A stretch of DNA of 64,000 bases from Sulfolobus acidocaldarius SUSAZ (GCA_000508305.1 CP006977.1:432621-496620); one strand, 5' to 3'. Counted from the first letter of the stretch, positions 33,319-43,452 are shown. Made by a program: numbers and translations. The notes: generated from the sequence alone by a model not told the origin.

Positions 33319-33912
33319 TTATACTTTAGGAGCTTTAAGTAATTTAGTCTTCTCAATTTCAACTTTTCTCAGTGGGTATATCTTCTTAGCTTCTTGGAAT
33401 ATGTCATTGGATAGCTTGCCAAATATTACGTCTTGAACAAATTGATCAAAATCGGCTTCCTCTGCTTTCTTTCTAGTAATATCTGAAATGACTTTTCTAA
33501 TTGCAGTCTTTTGTGATATATGAGCTCTATAAGTTGTTAACACCAAGCCCTTTACCCTTAACATATAACCGTCTTTTGTGGTTACATCAACTACTGCATT
33601 TATCTTTGAGCTCTTCCTTCTAACCAAAGATCTTATGTAATCTCTAGATAATTCATGTCCATAAAATATAGTGCTGAGTTTATCTCCACTTATATTACCT
33701 AAAATCTTGAAATATAGATGTATATATACTAGGTTATAATCCCCCGTAAGATCATATAAAGTAACCTCTATTTTTCTACTTAAAGCCTTGTTAATATCAT
33801 ATGCTGGAGTGCTACCTAACAAAGCTTCGCCGAAAACCTTAGGAGCAGTAATTACATACCACTTCTTAAGTTTCCATTTGTCCCTGATCGTTGAGCTTGA
33901 TTTCGAAGACAT
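33319..33912 (-). CDS. rps3ae: Ribosomal protein S3ae (eS1)
   Basis: Archaeal/eukaryotic small-subunit protein of 197 residues. Features are DKWKLKKWYVITAPKVFGEA near the start and VHLYFKI-like VYIHLYFKILGNISGDKLST. The C-terminal segment ends QEAKKIYPLRKVEIEKTKLL. It lies 11 bp upstream of the nucleotidylyltransferase gene and 24 bp downstream of trmJ. Confidence 0.95.
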   Translation of the reverse strand: MSSKSSSTIRDKWKLKKWYVITAPKVFGEALLGSTPAYDINKALSRKIEVTLYDLTGDYNLVYIHLYFKILGNISGDKLSTIFYGHELSRDYIRSLVRRKSSKINAVVDVTTKDGYMLRVKGLVLTTYRAHISQKTAIRKVISDITRKKAEEADFDQFVQDVIFGKLSNDIFQEAKKIYPLRKVEIEKTKLLKAPKV

Positions 33913-33936
33913 GACTAAATGTTATTCAAGCATTAT

Positions 33937-34644
33937 TTATAAAAGTTTATCACTCTCATTTTCCTTCTTTGCTAACCTAACGTAGATTTTTCGAAGTATC
34001 CTAACTATGGTCATAGCTTCTTCATTATCTTCTATGCCTTTAATTAGAACTCTCTTTAATATTAGGTACATACTTCTTGTTGCATCTTTGTTAACTAGAA
34101 TATCCATGATCTTCTTAGAGTAATCATCAATTAGTTTAATAGGTTCAGACGATACACTGGGGATTTTGTTATTTCTGTTTCTCCACAGCTCATATAATAC
34201 TATCCCTACTGCATGTGAAAGATTTAGAACAGGATATTCCGGATTTGCTGGTATAAATAATAGAAAATCTGATTTAGCTATTTCTTCTCTAGTTAAACCT
34301 ACACTCTCTCTACCAAAAATAAATGCAACCTTTTTATCCTTAATGAGGCGCTCCAAATCTATAGGTCTTATTGACTTACGTAATAAATCTCCTTTAATAT
34401 CGGCTATACTTGAAGTAGCAATTTTTAGGTCCACGTCACGTATAGCGTCATCAAAATTGTTAGTTATTTTCATCATTTTTTCTATTACTTCACTACCCTT
34501 CGCTGAAAACTTAATGGCTTCATTGATATCACATTTTGGATTTACTACATAAAATTCATCTATCAGGAAATTTTTGACTAAACGAGCTATGAATCCTAAA
34601 TTATATGCACCCTCGGGTTCAACTATTACTAGCCTGATCGTCAT
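33937..34644 (-). CDS. trmJ: tRNA 2'-O-methyltransferase TrmJ
   Basis: SPOUT-class methyltransferase of 235 residues; the Sulfolobus enzyme is known to methylate tRNA position 32. Motif 1 is EPEGAYNLGFIARLVKNF, motif 2 is FIFGRESVGLTREEIAKSDF and motif 3 is PVLNLSHAVGIVLYELWR. The C-terminal helical extension (about residues 160-235) is the TrmJ-specific region. It overlaps the HemK-like gene by 26 bp. Confidence 0.9.
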   Translation of the reverse strand: MTIRLVIVEPEGAYNLGFIARLVKNFLIDEFYVVNPKCDINEAIKFSAKGSEVIEKMMKITNNFDDAIRDVDLKIATSSIADIKGDLLRKSIRPIDLERLIKDKKVAFIFGRESVGLTREEIAKSDFLLFIPANPEYPVLNLSHAVGIVLYELWRNRNNKIPSVSSEPIKLIDDYSKKIMDILVNKDATRSMYLILKRVLIKGIEDNEEAMTIVRILRKIYVRLAKKENESDKLL

Positions 34645-35221
34645 TTTTTATCAGCTCCAAACCAATTAACCTTTCCAGACCTATCTTTATTTCCTTTCTG
34701 CTAGATATTATGAACCTTTCCTCCAAAAAAGACATTAATTTATCTTCATCCGATAAAGATGAATAAACTATGTAGACTCTCTCAGCCATAACCTCGCTTA
34801 AGAAGGATAATAAAATATCAATACCACTCTTTCCTCCAGACCAACTATAACCTAACCAATTATCATATTCTTCAAATGGAAGGTAAGGAGGATTAAATAT
34901 AGCTACATCAAACTTCGTATTTCTTATACAATCTAATAAATAACAATTAAGTACATTTCCACTGAATCCGTTTGATTTAAGTGTACATAGAGTAGCGTCT
35001 GCAGCATTAGGATTAACGTCTATAGATAGAACTCTCTTTGCACCTAATTTTAAGGCATGCAAAGATAGAATACCGGTTCCACTACCCATATCTAAAACGG
35101 TTTCTCCATCTTTAATCTTTATCATATCCATTATTAATTCTGTATCTTCAGCCGGAATATATACATCATTGTTCAGACAAAGTTTATACCCACGGAATGC
35201 AATAAATCTGTTATCTCCCAT
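34619..35221 (-). CDS. HemK2/Mtq2-type protein methyltransferase
   Basis: A 200-residue SAM methyltransferase. The SAM site is VLDMGSGTGILSLHALKLGA and the catalytic NPPY loop is AIFNPPYLPFEEYDNW. This class methylates the Gln of the GGQ motif in release factor aRF1, probably with Trm112. It overlaps ksgA by 49 bp, an unusually long same-strand overlap. No internal start would keep the SAM fold plus the N-terminal strands intact. Confidence 0.85.
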   Translation of the reverse strand: MGDNRFIAFRGYKLCLNNDVYIPAEDTELIMDMIKIKDGETVLDMGSGTGILSLHALKLGAKRVLSIDVNPNAADATLCTLKSNGFSGNVLNCYLLDCIRNTKFDVAIFNPPYLPFEEYDNWLGYSWSGGKSGIDILLSFLSEVMAERVYIVYSSLSDEDKLMSFLEERFIISSRKEIKIGLERLIGLELIKNDDQASNS

Positions 35222-35841
35222 GGCTTAAACTCCCTTACCTTCTTATTATTTTGTAATTCAAAATTGTAACCACATAACGATAATGCGTTTTTAACACTCT
35301 TGTTTCTATATTTACTAACGCACTCTATTATTTCACTTATATTTTTATTATATTTTCTTGCCCTATCAAATACGACTAATTGAGAAAAAACTTTAGGATT
35401 GGGTGAGAATGCGCTTGGTGGTACAATATCAAACAGTGATATTTTGTAGTAATAATTTAAAAGGTAAGATATTAATGTGGACTTTGAAGTAATTTTATCT
35501 ATAAAATCTTTCTGTACTATAAGAACTAGTTTCATAATATTATCTAGCTTTATTACCTCATGAAAAAAGTCTGTTGTTATGTAATAGGGCAAAGAGGATA
35601 CTACTTGGCCTCTAGTGGTTGGAAGATATCTTCCATCCCCTATTATAAGTTGATAATTTCGTAAGTGATTGATAAGAGAAACGTCTATTTCAATCGCAAT
35701 ATCGGGTTTAAGAAATTTTGTAATAACACCGTTGCCAGATCCAACTTCTATTACGGGTCTTGTAGAATGATCTACAAGAGAAATAAGTTTCTTTATAACA
35801 CTAATGTCATTTAAAAAGTGCTGTCCTAACTTATTCTTCAT
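35173..35841 (-). CDS. ksgA: rRNA adenine dimethyltransferase KsgA/Dim1
   Basis: Makes the twin m6,2A residues at the 3' end of 16S rRNA. The 222-residue protein begins NKLGQHFLNDISVIKKLISL, with SAM motif VIEVGSGNGVITKF and motif IV SSLPYYITTDFF (NLPY in most relatives, here Ser-Leu-Pro-Tyr). It is somewhat shorter than bacterial KsgA, mainly in the C-terminal domain. It overlaps the DUF655 stop by 4 bp. Confidence 0.9.
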   Translation of the reverse strand: MKNKLGQHFLNDISVIKKLISLVDHSTRPVIEVGSGNGVITKFLKPDIAIEIDVSLINHLRNYQLIIGDGRYLPTTRGQVVSSLPYYITTDFFHEVIKLDNIMKLVLIVQKDFIDKITSKSTLISYLLNYYYKISLFDIVPPSAFSPNPKVFSQLVVFDRARKYNKNISEIIECVSKYRNKSVKNALSLCGYNFELQNNKKVREFKPWEITDLLHSVGINFV

Positions 35842-36464
35842 CGTAGTCTCTCAAGGTATCCTACATATATTGGTTTTTCTACTACTTTCTTTATTTCTTC
35901 AACAGGATAGACGAACAGATAGTATTTTTCCCCTCCTTGTAATTCCTTTATTATTCTCTCCTCTAATATGTTGACCACGTCCTTCACACCAATCCTTGAT
36001 TCGATATCCTTATAGGAAGTGAACAACTGTTTCCTTCTCTCTTCAAGAATTATTCTAAGAGTTTTCTTACCAATATTAGGTAGTAACTCTAATGCATGAA
36101 GTTTAAGAGTTAATGGCTCGGCAGTATTAAAGAATTTAACGAAAATTTCTTCCTTTTGCAAAATTATGCTTCTTAAAATTTTAACTAACTCCTCTCTGGC
36201 TACTGTGGTTAAATCCTCATATATTACTAAATTATCTATCTTTAATGGAGATGAGCCTAACTTAACTCTCTGTTCTAGTTGAAACTCAAATTTGGAATCT
36301 AATGGTGATGCCTCCATGAGCATAAAATAATCTTCGCCAATTAATTGTACAACAGGCTTATTCCTATGATATTGATGCTTGTCTAATGGATTTCCCTGTC
36401 TCAAATAATCTAAAATATATCCATAGTTCTCCAACTTTTCTTTGACTTGTTTTCTCCTCTGCAT
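35838..36464 (-). CDS. DUF655 nucleic-acid-binding protein
   Basis: A 208-residue archaeal DUF655 protein. It has an OB-like N-terminal half (VVQLIGEDYFMLMEASPLDS) and a helix-hairpin-helix region (LELLPNIGKKTLRIILEERR). The start is taken at MQRRKQVKEKLENYG; the longer frame to 36578 runs into rpoF. The neighbourhood rpoF-DUF655-ksgA is conserved in archaea, suggesting an RNA-related role. Exact function is unknown. Confidence 0.8.
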   Translation of the reverse strand: MQRRKQVKEKLENYGYILDYLRQGNPLDKHQYHRNKPVVQLIGEDYFMLMEASPLDSKFEFQLEQRVKLGSSPLKIDNLVIYEDLTTVAREELVKILRSIILQKEEIFVKFFNTAEPLTLKLHALELLPNIGKKTLRIILEERRKQLFTSYKDIESRIGVKDVVNILEERIIKELQGGEKYYLFVYPVEEIKKVVEKPIYVGYLERLR

Positions 36465-36501
36465 ACAAGATATAATAATATTTTTAAAGTAAAAAAATAT
36501 C

Positions 36502-36846
36502 TCAGCTCTCCACGTACTTTTTAATAATCTCAATAATTTTCTGAATCTGCTCAGTACTATAGATTGTAGATGGGTCAATCACAAGAACTGATCTCACTTC
36601 TTCTACAGTAGTTGGACAAATACTTGCCAACACTGCTCTTACGTCCTCCCTCTTTACAATCTCTTCTAGTTCCTTCATAATTTTAGATGCGGAATCCTCA
36701 TCACATCGTGATATGGAATTCAAATAATCAAATGTTTTTTGAATTAAATTAGAAGAACTACCCGTATCTATAAGCTCCTTAATGTATTTCTTAGCTATAG
36801 AATAAGGGACAAAACGCTCTTCAATAGTTTTAAGTGAATATGACAA
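36502..36846 (-). CDS. rpoF: RNA polymerase subunit F (Rpo4/Rpb4)
   Basis: Stalk subunit of RNA polymerase that pairs with RpoE, 114 residues. It contains an N-terminal YSIAKKYIKELIDTG region and a C-terminal HRDC-like helical region (VRSVLVIDPSTIYSTEQIQK). It starts with TTG after a GGTGA site and follows rpl21e by 20 bp. This rpl21e-rpoF-DUF655-ksgA order is typical of archaea. Confidence 0.93.
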   Translation of the reverse strand: MSYSLKTIEERFVPYSIAKKYIKELIDTGSSSNLIQKTFDYLNSISRCDEDSASKIMKELEEIVKREDVRAVLASICPTTVEEVRSVLVIDPSTIYSTEQIQKIIEIIKKYVES

Positions 36847-36866
36847 AATAATTTCACCTTAAAATA

Positions 36867-37178
36867 TTATCTTTTTTGTATTCCATTAAATGGAATTAAA
36901 TGCTCTGGCCTAACTATAAGAACTCTTTCCTTATCACCTGTATTTACTTTTACCTCGTATGCTTTCCCTCTCTTTCCAACAACTAGACCAACTTTACCAT
37001 GATACCTTCTATGAGGCATGCCTTTATGTATAGAAGGATTTATTTTAACAACCACATATTCTCCCTGTGAATAATCATGCATTAATAAGCTTAGTTTCGG
37101 TATAGCGCCCTTTTCTCTCACTTTTTTTTCTAATAATTTTCTAGTTTTCGATCTGTAACCCTTTGACCTTGCTACCAA
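36867..37178 (-). CDS. rpl21e: Ribosomal protein L21e (eL21)
   Basis: Archaeal/eukaryotic large-subunit protein of 103 residues. The family start SKGYRSKTRKLLEKKVREKG and the block HKGMPHRRYHGKVGLVVGKR are diagnostic. It starts with TTG (MVARS). Upstream 187 bp carry no gene on this strand, so it is likely promoter-proximal. Confidence 0.95.
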   Translation of the reverse strand: MVARSKGYRSKTRKLLEKKVREKGAIPKLSLLMHDYSQGEYVVVKINPSIHKGMPHRRYHGKVGLVVGKRGKAYEVKVNTGDKERVLIVRPEHLIPFNGIQKR

Positions 37179-37325
37179 TCTAATTAACCCGTAAAAACTA
37201 CTACTTTAACCAAATTAAGATTTTTGATTATCAGCTTAGGGCAACTTTCATACATATAGAAGTACATTTTGACGAATAGGTTTACATAATTCAATTTTAT
37301 ATGAAGACCTTGTTATAAGAGAGCG

Positions 37326-37343
37326 AAAATATTTTAAATAATA
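37326..37343 (+). promoter_or_regulatory. TATA element for tRNA-Leu(TAA)
   Basis: The AT box AAAATATTTTAAATAATA lies with its centre about 31 bp upstream of the tRNA 5' end, a normal distance for an archaeal tRNA promoter. The rest of the 37179-37325 gap shows no gene. Confidence 0.5.
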
Positions 37344-37365
37344 GAGGCGTTTACTAATCTTAGTT

Positions 37366-37449
37366 GCGGGGGTGCCCGAGCAGGTCAAAGGGGGCGGACT
37401 TAAGATCCGCTGGCGTAGGCCTGCGTGGGTTCAAATCCCACCCCCCGCA
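37366..37449 (+). tRNA. tRNA-Leu (anticodon TAA)
   Basis: An 84 nt class II tRNA. The acceptor GCGGGGG pairs with CCCCCGC, the anticodon loop CTTAAGA sits between GCGGA and TCCGC, and a long variable arm (TGGCGTAGGCC) marks Leu. The T arm is GTGGG-TTCAAAT-CCCAC. There is no intron and no encoded CCA. Just downstream a hairpin GTGGGG-TAGTGCT-CCCCAC (37452-37470 region) could act in termination. Confidence 0.95.
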
Positions 37450-37532
37450 CTGTGGGGTAGTGCTCCCCACATCTTCATTGCTAATGTAAAACTCTACTAT
37501 ATTGTAAGATGTTCTTGAAGCTGGGGTCTTTA

Positions 37533-37799
37533 CTAGCTTTCACCATAAACCCTTGGGATGTCTGAAGGTGTGACGTCTGTGTAGTCAACACCTTTGACTA
37601 TCTTTACCACTTCGTCAACTGGTAATGCCTTCATTACCTCATTAATAATCTCATTAGTGTGCTTAATCTTTTTAGGACTCTCATTATAACCCCTGACGTA
37701 TAGGTACAGCTGTTCCTTGCTCTTGTGTGCAATTTCCGTGAGCTTTGGGTAACCTAGGAGTTCAACTGCCCTCTTCTGTACCCTTAGTCTGTTCCACAA
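37533..37799 (-). CDS. Small protein resembling the N-terminal region of a crenarchaeal plasmid integrase
   Basis: An 88-residue ORF between tRNA-Leu and tRNA-Val. It has a helix-turn-helix-like stretch (AVELLGYPKLTEIAHKSKEQ) followed by PVDEVVKIVKGVDYTDVTPS. To my recollection that order resembles the N-terminal portion of pNOB8-type tyrosine recombinases of Sulfolobus elements, but no catalytic residues are present, so this would be a remnant or a stand-alone domain. Composition is slightly GC-richer than neighbours. An unrelated hypothetical protein remains possible. Confidence 0.45.
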   Translation of the reverse strand: MWNRLRVQKRAVELLGYPKLTEIAHKSKEQLYLYVRGYNESPKKIKHTNEIINEVMKALPVDEVVKIVKGVDYTDVTPSDIPRVYGES

Positions 37800-37905
37800 C
37801 TATCTGTTACTAACATCTGGTATATAGTTGGTTATCAATTTTTCCCTCAGCCATTACCCACGTAAATGTCTATATGGAGAGAAAACAGTTTCATTTCATG
37901 TAAAA

Positions 37906-37984
<79 letters not shown>

Positions 37985-38057
37985 CAAGCTATTAATTACT
38001 TAGCGGGATTTTAAAAGTTTAATTACGACATTTGATAGGATATGCGATGCTTGTAAC

Positions 38058-39959
38058 TTATATTGTTCTAATGCTCTCCAGAATTTTTGGTGCGTATACG
38101 TTATCTATGCCCTTTATTTTACCTTCTACTAATCTCTTGAACGAACTTATTGCAGAAGGCTCTCCATGATTTAATATTAGGTTTTTTGGCTTTACGTTTA
38201 AATTCCTTAAAAACGCTAGTAGTTGCCTCCTGTCACTGTGTCCTGAAAATCCCTCTACAACTCCTATTTCCATACTTACTTTTATGTTTTCAACCCTTCC
38301 GTCCCTGTCAAGTATCTGTATGTCTTTAGCTCCATCTCTGACTTTTCTTCCTAGTGTGCCCTCTGCTTGGTAACTAACAAAGACTATCGAGTTCCTTGTG
38401 TCATGAGCCATATTTTTGAAGAACTCTACTGCTGGGCCGCCGTTTAGCATTCCTGAAGTCGCTATTATAATACTTGGCTCACCTTGGGCAATATCTTCCT
38501 TATATCCTTCGATTCTCTTAAAGAACTCTGACATAAATGGGTTTTCGTCCCTATAAAGTATTGCCTCCCTCAACTCCCTACTCAACCACTCTGGGTATGC
38601 AGTATGTATGGCAGTTATCTCGTCTACCATTCCTGTTATATAGACGGGGACTTCTGGTATTTTCTTATTTTTCATTGCGTCGTTTATGACAAGCATTATT
38701 TCCTGTCCTCTCCCTACTGACAACACTGGGATCAGTACTTTTCCTCCTTTACTTATTGTCTTGTTTATTATGTCAATTAGCTTTGCCTCTGCCTCCTCTC
38801 TGTTTTCCTGTTCATGTGCTCCATAAGTTGTCTCCATAATCATTGTGTCGACTCTTATGAACTCATCGTTAGCCTTGTCTAGAAGCTTTGTCCTAGCGTA
38901 TTTGAAATCACCAGTGTATACTACATTGTGTAATCCTTCCCCAATGTGTAGATGTGCCATTGCTGAACCTAATATATGTCCAGCATTGTAAAACGTCAAC
39001 TTGACGTCAGGGGCTATGTCAGTGACTTCACCATAATCAAGTATTATAGTGTGTAGTAGTTCCCTTCTAACCTCCTTAGCTGTGTAAGGTATTGGTCTTC
39101 CTTCCTTCTCAGCCACATCGAGTGCATCAAGTTGTGCTAATGCCATTATATCCCTTGTTGGTGGTGTCATGTATACAGGCCCTTCATAACCATATTTAAA
39201 TAACAGCGGAACCATACCACAGTGGTCTAAGTGTGCATGTGTTATTACTACAGCGTCAATATCCTCAAGTTTAACTTGGTCAATGTCTATCCTTGGGAAT
39301 AATTTTTCGCCATAGGAAACACTTGGGTTTAAGCCCACATCAAGTAAGATCTTACTTTCTGGGGTTTCTACAAGTACTGCTGACCTACCAACTTCATTAA
39401 ATCCTCCTAATCCTGTTATCCTTACAAACTTATCCTTAAATAGTATATCTCTGTGTATTCTCTCTCCAAATACTCTTAGTGCCTTTGCCCTATACTCTGT
39501 CTCATTGTATATGTGAGTTAATACTCCATCATAAGTCCTTGACTTCAAAGGTGGTTCTCTTACTATTATTGGTCTCCAGTAAGTTTCAGCAAATATCTTC
39601 TGTTGTATAGAACCGCCTTTGCCTATAACAAGTCCTGGTTTTTTAGCCTTTATCAGCACTTCCCCCAGTTCATCGTCAAACTTAATGTCTATTATTTGAG
39701 CCTCTTGCGGTACTATGTTTTTTATTATTTCTTTTGTTTCCTCTTTATCTTTCCTTGACTTTGGATCTGCTTTCACAACGACGCGTTTCTTTATTTCCTT
39801 CGCTATTTTCTTTACTGTTTCACCATCTACAACAGCAGGATTCTTAATGTAGACTGCTATTTCTGGTCCTTCAAAATCTATTTTTGAAATACCTGCCTCT
39901 TTAGGCATACCGTTGTATATTGCATTGACTATGTTTAATCTGATTGACACAGATTCCAC
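38058..39959 (-). CDS. fttA: FttA/aCPSF1 transcription termination ribonuclease
   Basis: KH-MBL-beta-CASP RNase of 633 residues, the archaeal factor-dependent terminator and a CPSF73 homologue. Two N-terminal KH-like regions include [20 protein letters not shown]. The metallo-beta-lactamase motif is [20 protein letters not shown], then [15 protein letters not shown], and the beta-CASP end has [20 protein letters not shown]. It is monocistronic, between tRNA-Val and divergent egsA. Base composition is a bit less AT-rich than neighbours, consistent with high expression. Confidence 0.95.
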   Translation of the reverse strand: MESVSIRLNIVNAIYNGMPKEAGISKIDFEGPEIAVYIKNPAVVDGETVKKIAKEIKKRVVVKADPKSRKDKEETKEIIKNIVPQEAQIIDIKFDDELGEVLIKAKKPGLVIGKGGSIQQKIFAETYWRPIIVREPPLKSRTYDGVLTHIYNETEYRAKALRVFGERIHRDILFKDKFVRITGLGGFNEVGRSAVLVETPESKILLDVGLNPSVSYGEKLFPRIDIDQVKLEDIDAVVITHAHLDHCGMVPLLFKYGYEGPVYMTPPTRDIMALAQLDALDVAEKEGRPIPYTAKEVRRELLHTIILDYGEVTDIAPDVKLTFYNAGHILGSAMAHLHIGEGLHNVVYTGDFKYARTKLLDKANDEFIRVDTMIMETTYGAHEQENREEAEAKLIDIINKTISKGGKVLIPVLSVGRGQEIMLVINDAMKNKKIPEVPVYITGMVDEITAIHTAYPEWLSRELREAILYRDENPFMSEFFKRIEGYKEDIAQGEPSIIIATSGMLNGGPAVEFFKNMAHDTRNSIVFVSYQAEGTLGRKVRDGAKDIQILDRDGRVENIKVSMEIGVVEGFSGHSDRRQLLAFLRNLNVKPKNLILNHGEPSAISSFKRLVEGKIKGIDNVYAPKILESIRTI

Positions 39960-39999
39960 CAGACCTAGAAGTAGTTACTTACACGTATGATTGGTAATT

Positions 40000-40012
40000 T
40001 TTAATATTTAAA
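40000..40012 (+). promoter_or_regulatory. TATA box of egsA
   Basis: TTTAATATTTAAA is centred about 25 bp before the GTG at 40031. This predicts a leaderless transcript starting at that codon and argues against the TTG at 40016, which lies only about 10 bp from the box. Confidence 0.6.
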
Positions 40013-40030
40013 TTCTTGTTATATAAGACT

Positions 40031-41086
40031 GTGGAAATCAAGGAACATATCATTAATTTACCTAAACATATCTACACTGGATACGGCATTTTAGACAATT
40101 TTAGAAATTACTTACAGACATTAAATTTACCTCAACCCTTTCTTGTGATTACAGGACCTGTAATACACCAAGAGATATTTTCAAAGAGAATAGAAGAGCA
40201 TATCAAGGATTTCAAATATGAAGTAATAATAATAAACAAATCTGATTTATCTGAAGCGGAAAAAGTTGAGGATATTGCAAGACAAAAAGGCATAAAAACC
40301 ATATTAGGAGTGGGAGGAGGTACAGTAATTGATATTGCGAAGTTTACAGCATATAAGATAGATAGAGAATTTATTAGCATTCCTACTTCGCCATCTCACG
40401 ATGGTATTACATCACCCTTTGCTGCAATAAAAGGGCTTGGGAAACCTATCTCGATTAAAGCAAAGGAACCTCTAGCTATAATCTCTGATGTGGAGATCTT
40501 AGCCTCAGCCCCAAGAAGATTAATAAACGCAGGCATAGGTGATACGTTAGGTAAGATCACTGCAGTTAGGGATTGGAGATTGGCTCATAAGTTGAGGGGT
40601 GAATATTATGGAGACTATACTGCCTCTCTGGCTTTAATGTCGGCAAGGCATGCATTATCATGTACTAAGATTATTAATAAGGATATAAGGGCAGGGGTAA
40701 GGATCTTAACAGAAGCATTAATTAGTAGTGGAGTTGCAATGGGTATGGCTGGTAGCACTAGACCAGCTAGTGGGTCTGAGCACCTTTTTGCTCATGCAAT
40801 CGAATTGCTTTATCCTAATATTGGTCTTCATGGGGAATTGGTGGCTCTAGGAACTATTATGATGGCATATATACATGGAATAAATTGGAGGAGAATTAGA
40901 AGAGCTATGAAAAAAATTGGTCTACCGGTAACGTCAAAACAGATAGGAATACCGGATGAAGGAATAGTAAAAGCATTAACAATTGCACATAGTATAAGAC
41001 CTGAGAGATATACAATTTTAGGTGACAGAGGTTTAACGTGGGAGTCTGCAGAGAAAATAGCCAGAGAGACGGGAGTTATAAGTTAA
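40031..41086 (+). CDS. egsA: Glycerol-1-phosphate dehydrogenase
   Basis: Makes sn-glycerol-1-phosphate, the backbone of archaeal lipids, from dihydroxyacetone phosphate with NAD(P)H. The nucleotide site [13 protein letters not shown], the [16 protein letters not shown] region and metal ligands in [13 protein letters not shown] are visible. I choose the GTG (351 residues, [16 protein letters not shown]) from the TATA spacing; a TTG five codons upstream is the alternative. It stands alone, divergent from fttA. Confidence 0.93.
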   Translation: MEIKEHIINLPKHIYTGYGILDNFRNYLQTLNLPQPFLVITGPVIHQEIFSKRIEEHIKDFKYEVIIINKSDLSEAEKVEDIARQKGIKTILGVGGGTVIDIAKFTAYKIDREFISIPTSPSHDGITSPFAAIKGLGKPISIKAKEPLAIISDVEILASAPRRLINAGIGDTLGKITAVRDWRLAHKLRGEYYGDYTASLALMSARHALSCTKIINKDIRAGVRILTEALISSGVAMGMAGSTRPASGSEHLFAHAIELLYPNIGLHGELVALGTIMMAYIHGINWRRIRRAMKKIGLPVTSKQIGIPDEGIVKALTIAHSIRPERYTILGDRGLTWESAEKIARETGVIS

Positions 41087-41784
41087 CTAAAAGTATCTTT
41101 TTGGAAATTCTCAATAAAGGATACTACAGACTCTGGTAACACATAGGTTATGATATCCCTCGCTAGCATGTAAATAACTAATTGAAAATCTTCAACCTTA
41201 TAATAGTCCTTAGGGACAGTAATTTTCAAATTCTTTTTATCCTCTCCCAATTCTATACCGAACTTATCCGCATTGTTTTTCCCAAGCCACTTCTCTAAAA
41301 CAGCCTTAACCTTGTCCTTCTCGTCTTGCAAAACCTTAACTACTTTAACCTTATAGACGACTGTTTTGTCTGCCAACGGATGATTGAAGTCTAAAACTAC
41401 CCTTCCCCCTGTGACACTTTTCACTGTCGCAACAGAACCGTCTGTAAATCTTACCATCATATTTGGATAGGGGTTTACTCCCCTCTTCTTAAGATCGCCT
41501 AGGGATACAATTCTTACCTTAGTAGGATCTTTCTTTCCATATGCTTTTTCTGGTGGTATTTCAACCTCCTTTTCTTCTCCTGCATTCATTTGATATATAG
41601 CCTCTTCCAATCCAGAAATTAATGAATGTTCGCCTAGTATCACAAGTTTTGGTTCGTACTTTACATTGTTACTATAAATGTTAGCCTTCTTAGCTTCCTC
41701 TTCTATTGTAGTATCGAAAATCTCTCCGGTATCTTTTACCTTAGCAACATAATCAATATAGACAAAATCTTTATCCTTAAACAT
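41083..41784 (-). CDS. FKBP-type peptidyl-prolyl isomerase
   Basis: SlyD-like isomerase and chaperone of 233 residues. The FKBP core is split by an insert-in-flap segment: [20 protein letters not shown], then [20 protein letters not shown] and [20 protein letters not shown], then [20 protein letters not shown]. The C-terminal 80 residues form an extra domain found in long archaeal FKBPs. The ATG of MFKDKDF fits the distance from a TATA-like TTTAAAA near 41818; ATGs up to 41856 exist upstream. It overlaps the egsA stop by 4 bp, convergently. Confidence 0.88.
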   Translation of the reverse strand: MFKDKDFVYIDYVAKVKDTGEIFDTTIEEEAKKANIYSNNVKYEPKLVILGEHSLISGLEEAIYQMNAGEEKEVEIPPEKAYGKKDPTKVRIVSLGDLKKRGVNPYPNMMVRFTDGSVATVKSVTGGRVVLDFNHPLADKTVVYKVKVVKVLQDEKDKVKAVLEKWLGKNNADKFGIELGEDKKNLKITVPKDYYKVEDFQLVIYMLARDIITYVLPESVVSFIENFQKDTFS

Positions 41785-41881
41785 TTGTATCTCAAAATTC
41801 ATAGCAGTAACAGTTTTTAAAGCTATACCTATACTGAGGATAAAGTTAAAAATCACTGAGTAACTTAGATTATGAACAAGA

Positions 41882-42067
41882 ATGAAAGGAACGCCGTCAT
41901 TTGGTAAGATGAATAAAACACCAACTCATGTAAGATGTAGACGTTGTGGAAGAAATAGCTTTAATGCCAGAAAAGGTTATTGTGCGGCTTGTGGATTTGG
42001 AAGAAGTAAGAAAATAAGAAGGTACAGTTGGCAGAACAAAAAAGTAAATGGAGTGAGATTAGTATAA
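41882..42067 (+). CDS. rpl37e: Ribosomal protein L37e (eL37)
   Basis: Zinc-binding large-subunit protein of 61 residues. Cys pairs CRRC and CAAC form the metal site, and the end [16 protein letters not shown] is typical. It starts at the ATG of [12 protein letters not shown] and is coupled to speE through a TAATG overlap. In many archaea this gene pairs with an Lsm gene, but here it pairs with speE. Confidence 0.94.
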   Translation: MKGTPSFGKMNKTPTHVRCRRCGRNSFNARKGYCAACGFGRSKKIRRYSWQNKKVNGVRLV

Positions 42068-42975
42068 TGTTCGAATGGACTTGGCATCTAGAATGGCAGA
42101 CGCCACAAGAATTTCATGCACATGCAATTAAGAGGATATTAATAGAGGAGAGAAGTGAATTTCAGCGAGTCATATTAGCTGAACTGTTTAGATTTGGAAA
42201 AGCACTAATTATAGATGGTAAGATTCAATCCACATTAGCTGATGAGTTCATATATCATGAATCGTTAGTTCATCCTCTTCTTATATCCCTAGAAGATCCT
42301 GAAAATATTCTTATACTAGGTGGCGGAGAGGGAGCCACACTTAGGGAAGCACTTAGATACAAAAGTGTGAGAAAAGTTACAATGGTAGATATAGATCCCG
42401 TTGTGATAAAATTTGCAAAGCAAAACCTACAAGAATGGCATATGGGAAGCTTTGATGATAGTAGAACTAATCTGGTAATAGGAGACGGATATAAATTTGT
42501 TAAGGAAACTAATGAAAGATATAATGCGATTATACTAGATTTGACAGACCCTATACAGGATTCACCTTCACAATTACTCTATACAAGCGAATTTTACAGA
42601 GATTTGAAGAGTATAATTAGCCCCAACGGTGGTCTAGTAACACAAGCTACCTCTCCATCCTTTAGTTTAGACACCTTTTCCATTATATATAGTACACTAA
42701 AAACTGTATTCAAAAATGTGAGTGCAGGTATAACTTATGTACCCTCTTTTGACGGACTATGGGGATTTATATATGCTTCTGATGTGACAAATCCAGCTCA
42801 TCTAAATAGGAACCAGATAAATGACAGAATTAAAGAGAGAGTTACAGGTTCTTTACGTTTCTACGACGGAGAAACACATGAAATGTTATTTAGAGTACCT
42901 AAGTATATAAGAGAAAAAATAGAAAACGAAAAAAGAGTTTCAACTCGTGAGAATCCAGTAGCTACACCAGCATAA
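42067..42975 (+). CDS. speE: Polyamine aminopropyltransferase (spermidine synthase family)
   Basis: Transfers aminopropyl groups from decarboxylated SAM to a diamine or agmatine; thermophilic archaea use longer polyamines. The 302 residues show the SAM-like site [16 protein letters not shown], the acidic [14 protein letters not shown], and the catalytic loop [20 protein letters not shown]. The start is the ATG that overlaps the rpl37e stop ([11 protein letters not shown]). A longer frame inside rpl37e is not supported. Confidence 0.92.
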   Translation: MFEWTWHLEWQTPQEFHAHAIKRILIEERSEFQRVILAELFRFGKALIIDGKIQSTLADEFIYHESLVHPLLISLEDPENILILGGGEGATLREALRYKSVRKVTMVDIDPVVIKFAKQNLQEWHMGSFDDSRTNLVIGDGYKFVKETNERYNAIILDLTDPIQDSPSQLLYTSEFYRDLKSIISPNGGLVTQATSPSFSLDTFSIIYSTLKTVFKNVSAGITYVPSFDGLWGFIYASDVTNPAHLNRNQINDRIKERVTGSLRFYDGETHEMLFRVPKYIREKIENEKRVSTRENPVATPA

Positions 42976-43008
42976 GTTTATTTTTAGTTTCAACGTATAG
43001 GTAAATAG

Positions 43009-43119
<111 letters not shown>

Positions 43120-43157
43120 TTAGTTTAAAATTCTCCAATTTATATCATATATTGATT

Positions 43158-43257
43158 GCGGGGGTGCCCGAGCAAGGTCAAAGGGGTCGGGCTCAGGACC
43201 ATATGGTGAGACCCCCGATGGTGTAGGCCTGCGTGGGTTCAAATCCCACCCCCCGCA
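43158..43257 (+). tRNA. tRNA-Leu (anticodon CAG) with ~15-nt intron
   Basis: A class II tRNA with acceptor GCGGGGG/CCCCCGC and variable arm TGGTGTAGGCC as in tRNA-Leu(TAA). The anticodon stem TCGGG/CCCGA encloses the loop CTCAGG plus one base, interrupted after position 37 by about 15 nt (43198-43212; the exact edge may shift by one because of a C run). No CCA is encoded. Confidence 0.9.
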
Positions 43258-43424
43258 ATTTTAGATATGACATGTTTCATAATCTATTTTGTTCAGATTT
43301 TCTATACATAGCTCAAGATATAATATGCCTCTAATTAAATGTTGATGAGAATAACAAGGGTGTGTAGATTAGGACTTCATATTAATTTGATGAAGCTCCT
43401 ATGAATGTCTCAGATAAACAAACT

Positions 43425-43440
43425 TTTTTACATATTATTT
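43425..43440 (+). promoter_or_regulatory. TATA region of ahcY
   Basis: TTTTTTACATATTATT lies about 25 bp before the ahcY ATG and predicts a leaderless mRNA. The 195 bp gap from tRNA-Leu to ahcY otherwise shows no ORF; two TTGATGA-like motifs there do not form a convincing C/D RNA. Confidence 0.5.
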
Positions 43441-43452
43441 CATTAAGCCTTT

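Noticed and set aside
43330..43440. Two TTGATGA-like motifs before ahcY, suggesting a C/D-box RNA
   Set aside because: The motifs are about 45 nt apart, lack CTGA boxes at the required spacing, and guide lengths do not fit; the region also holds the ahcY promoter.
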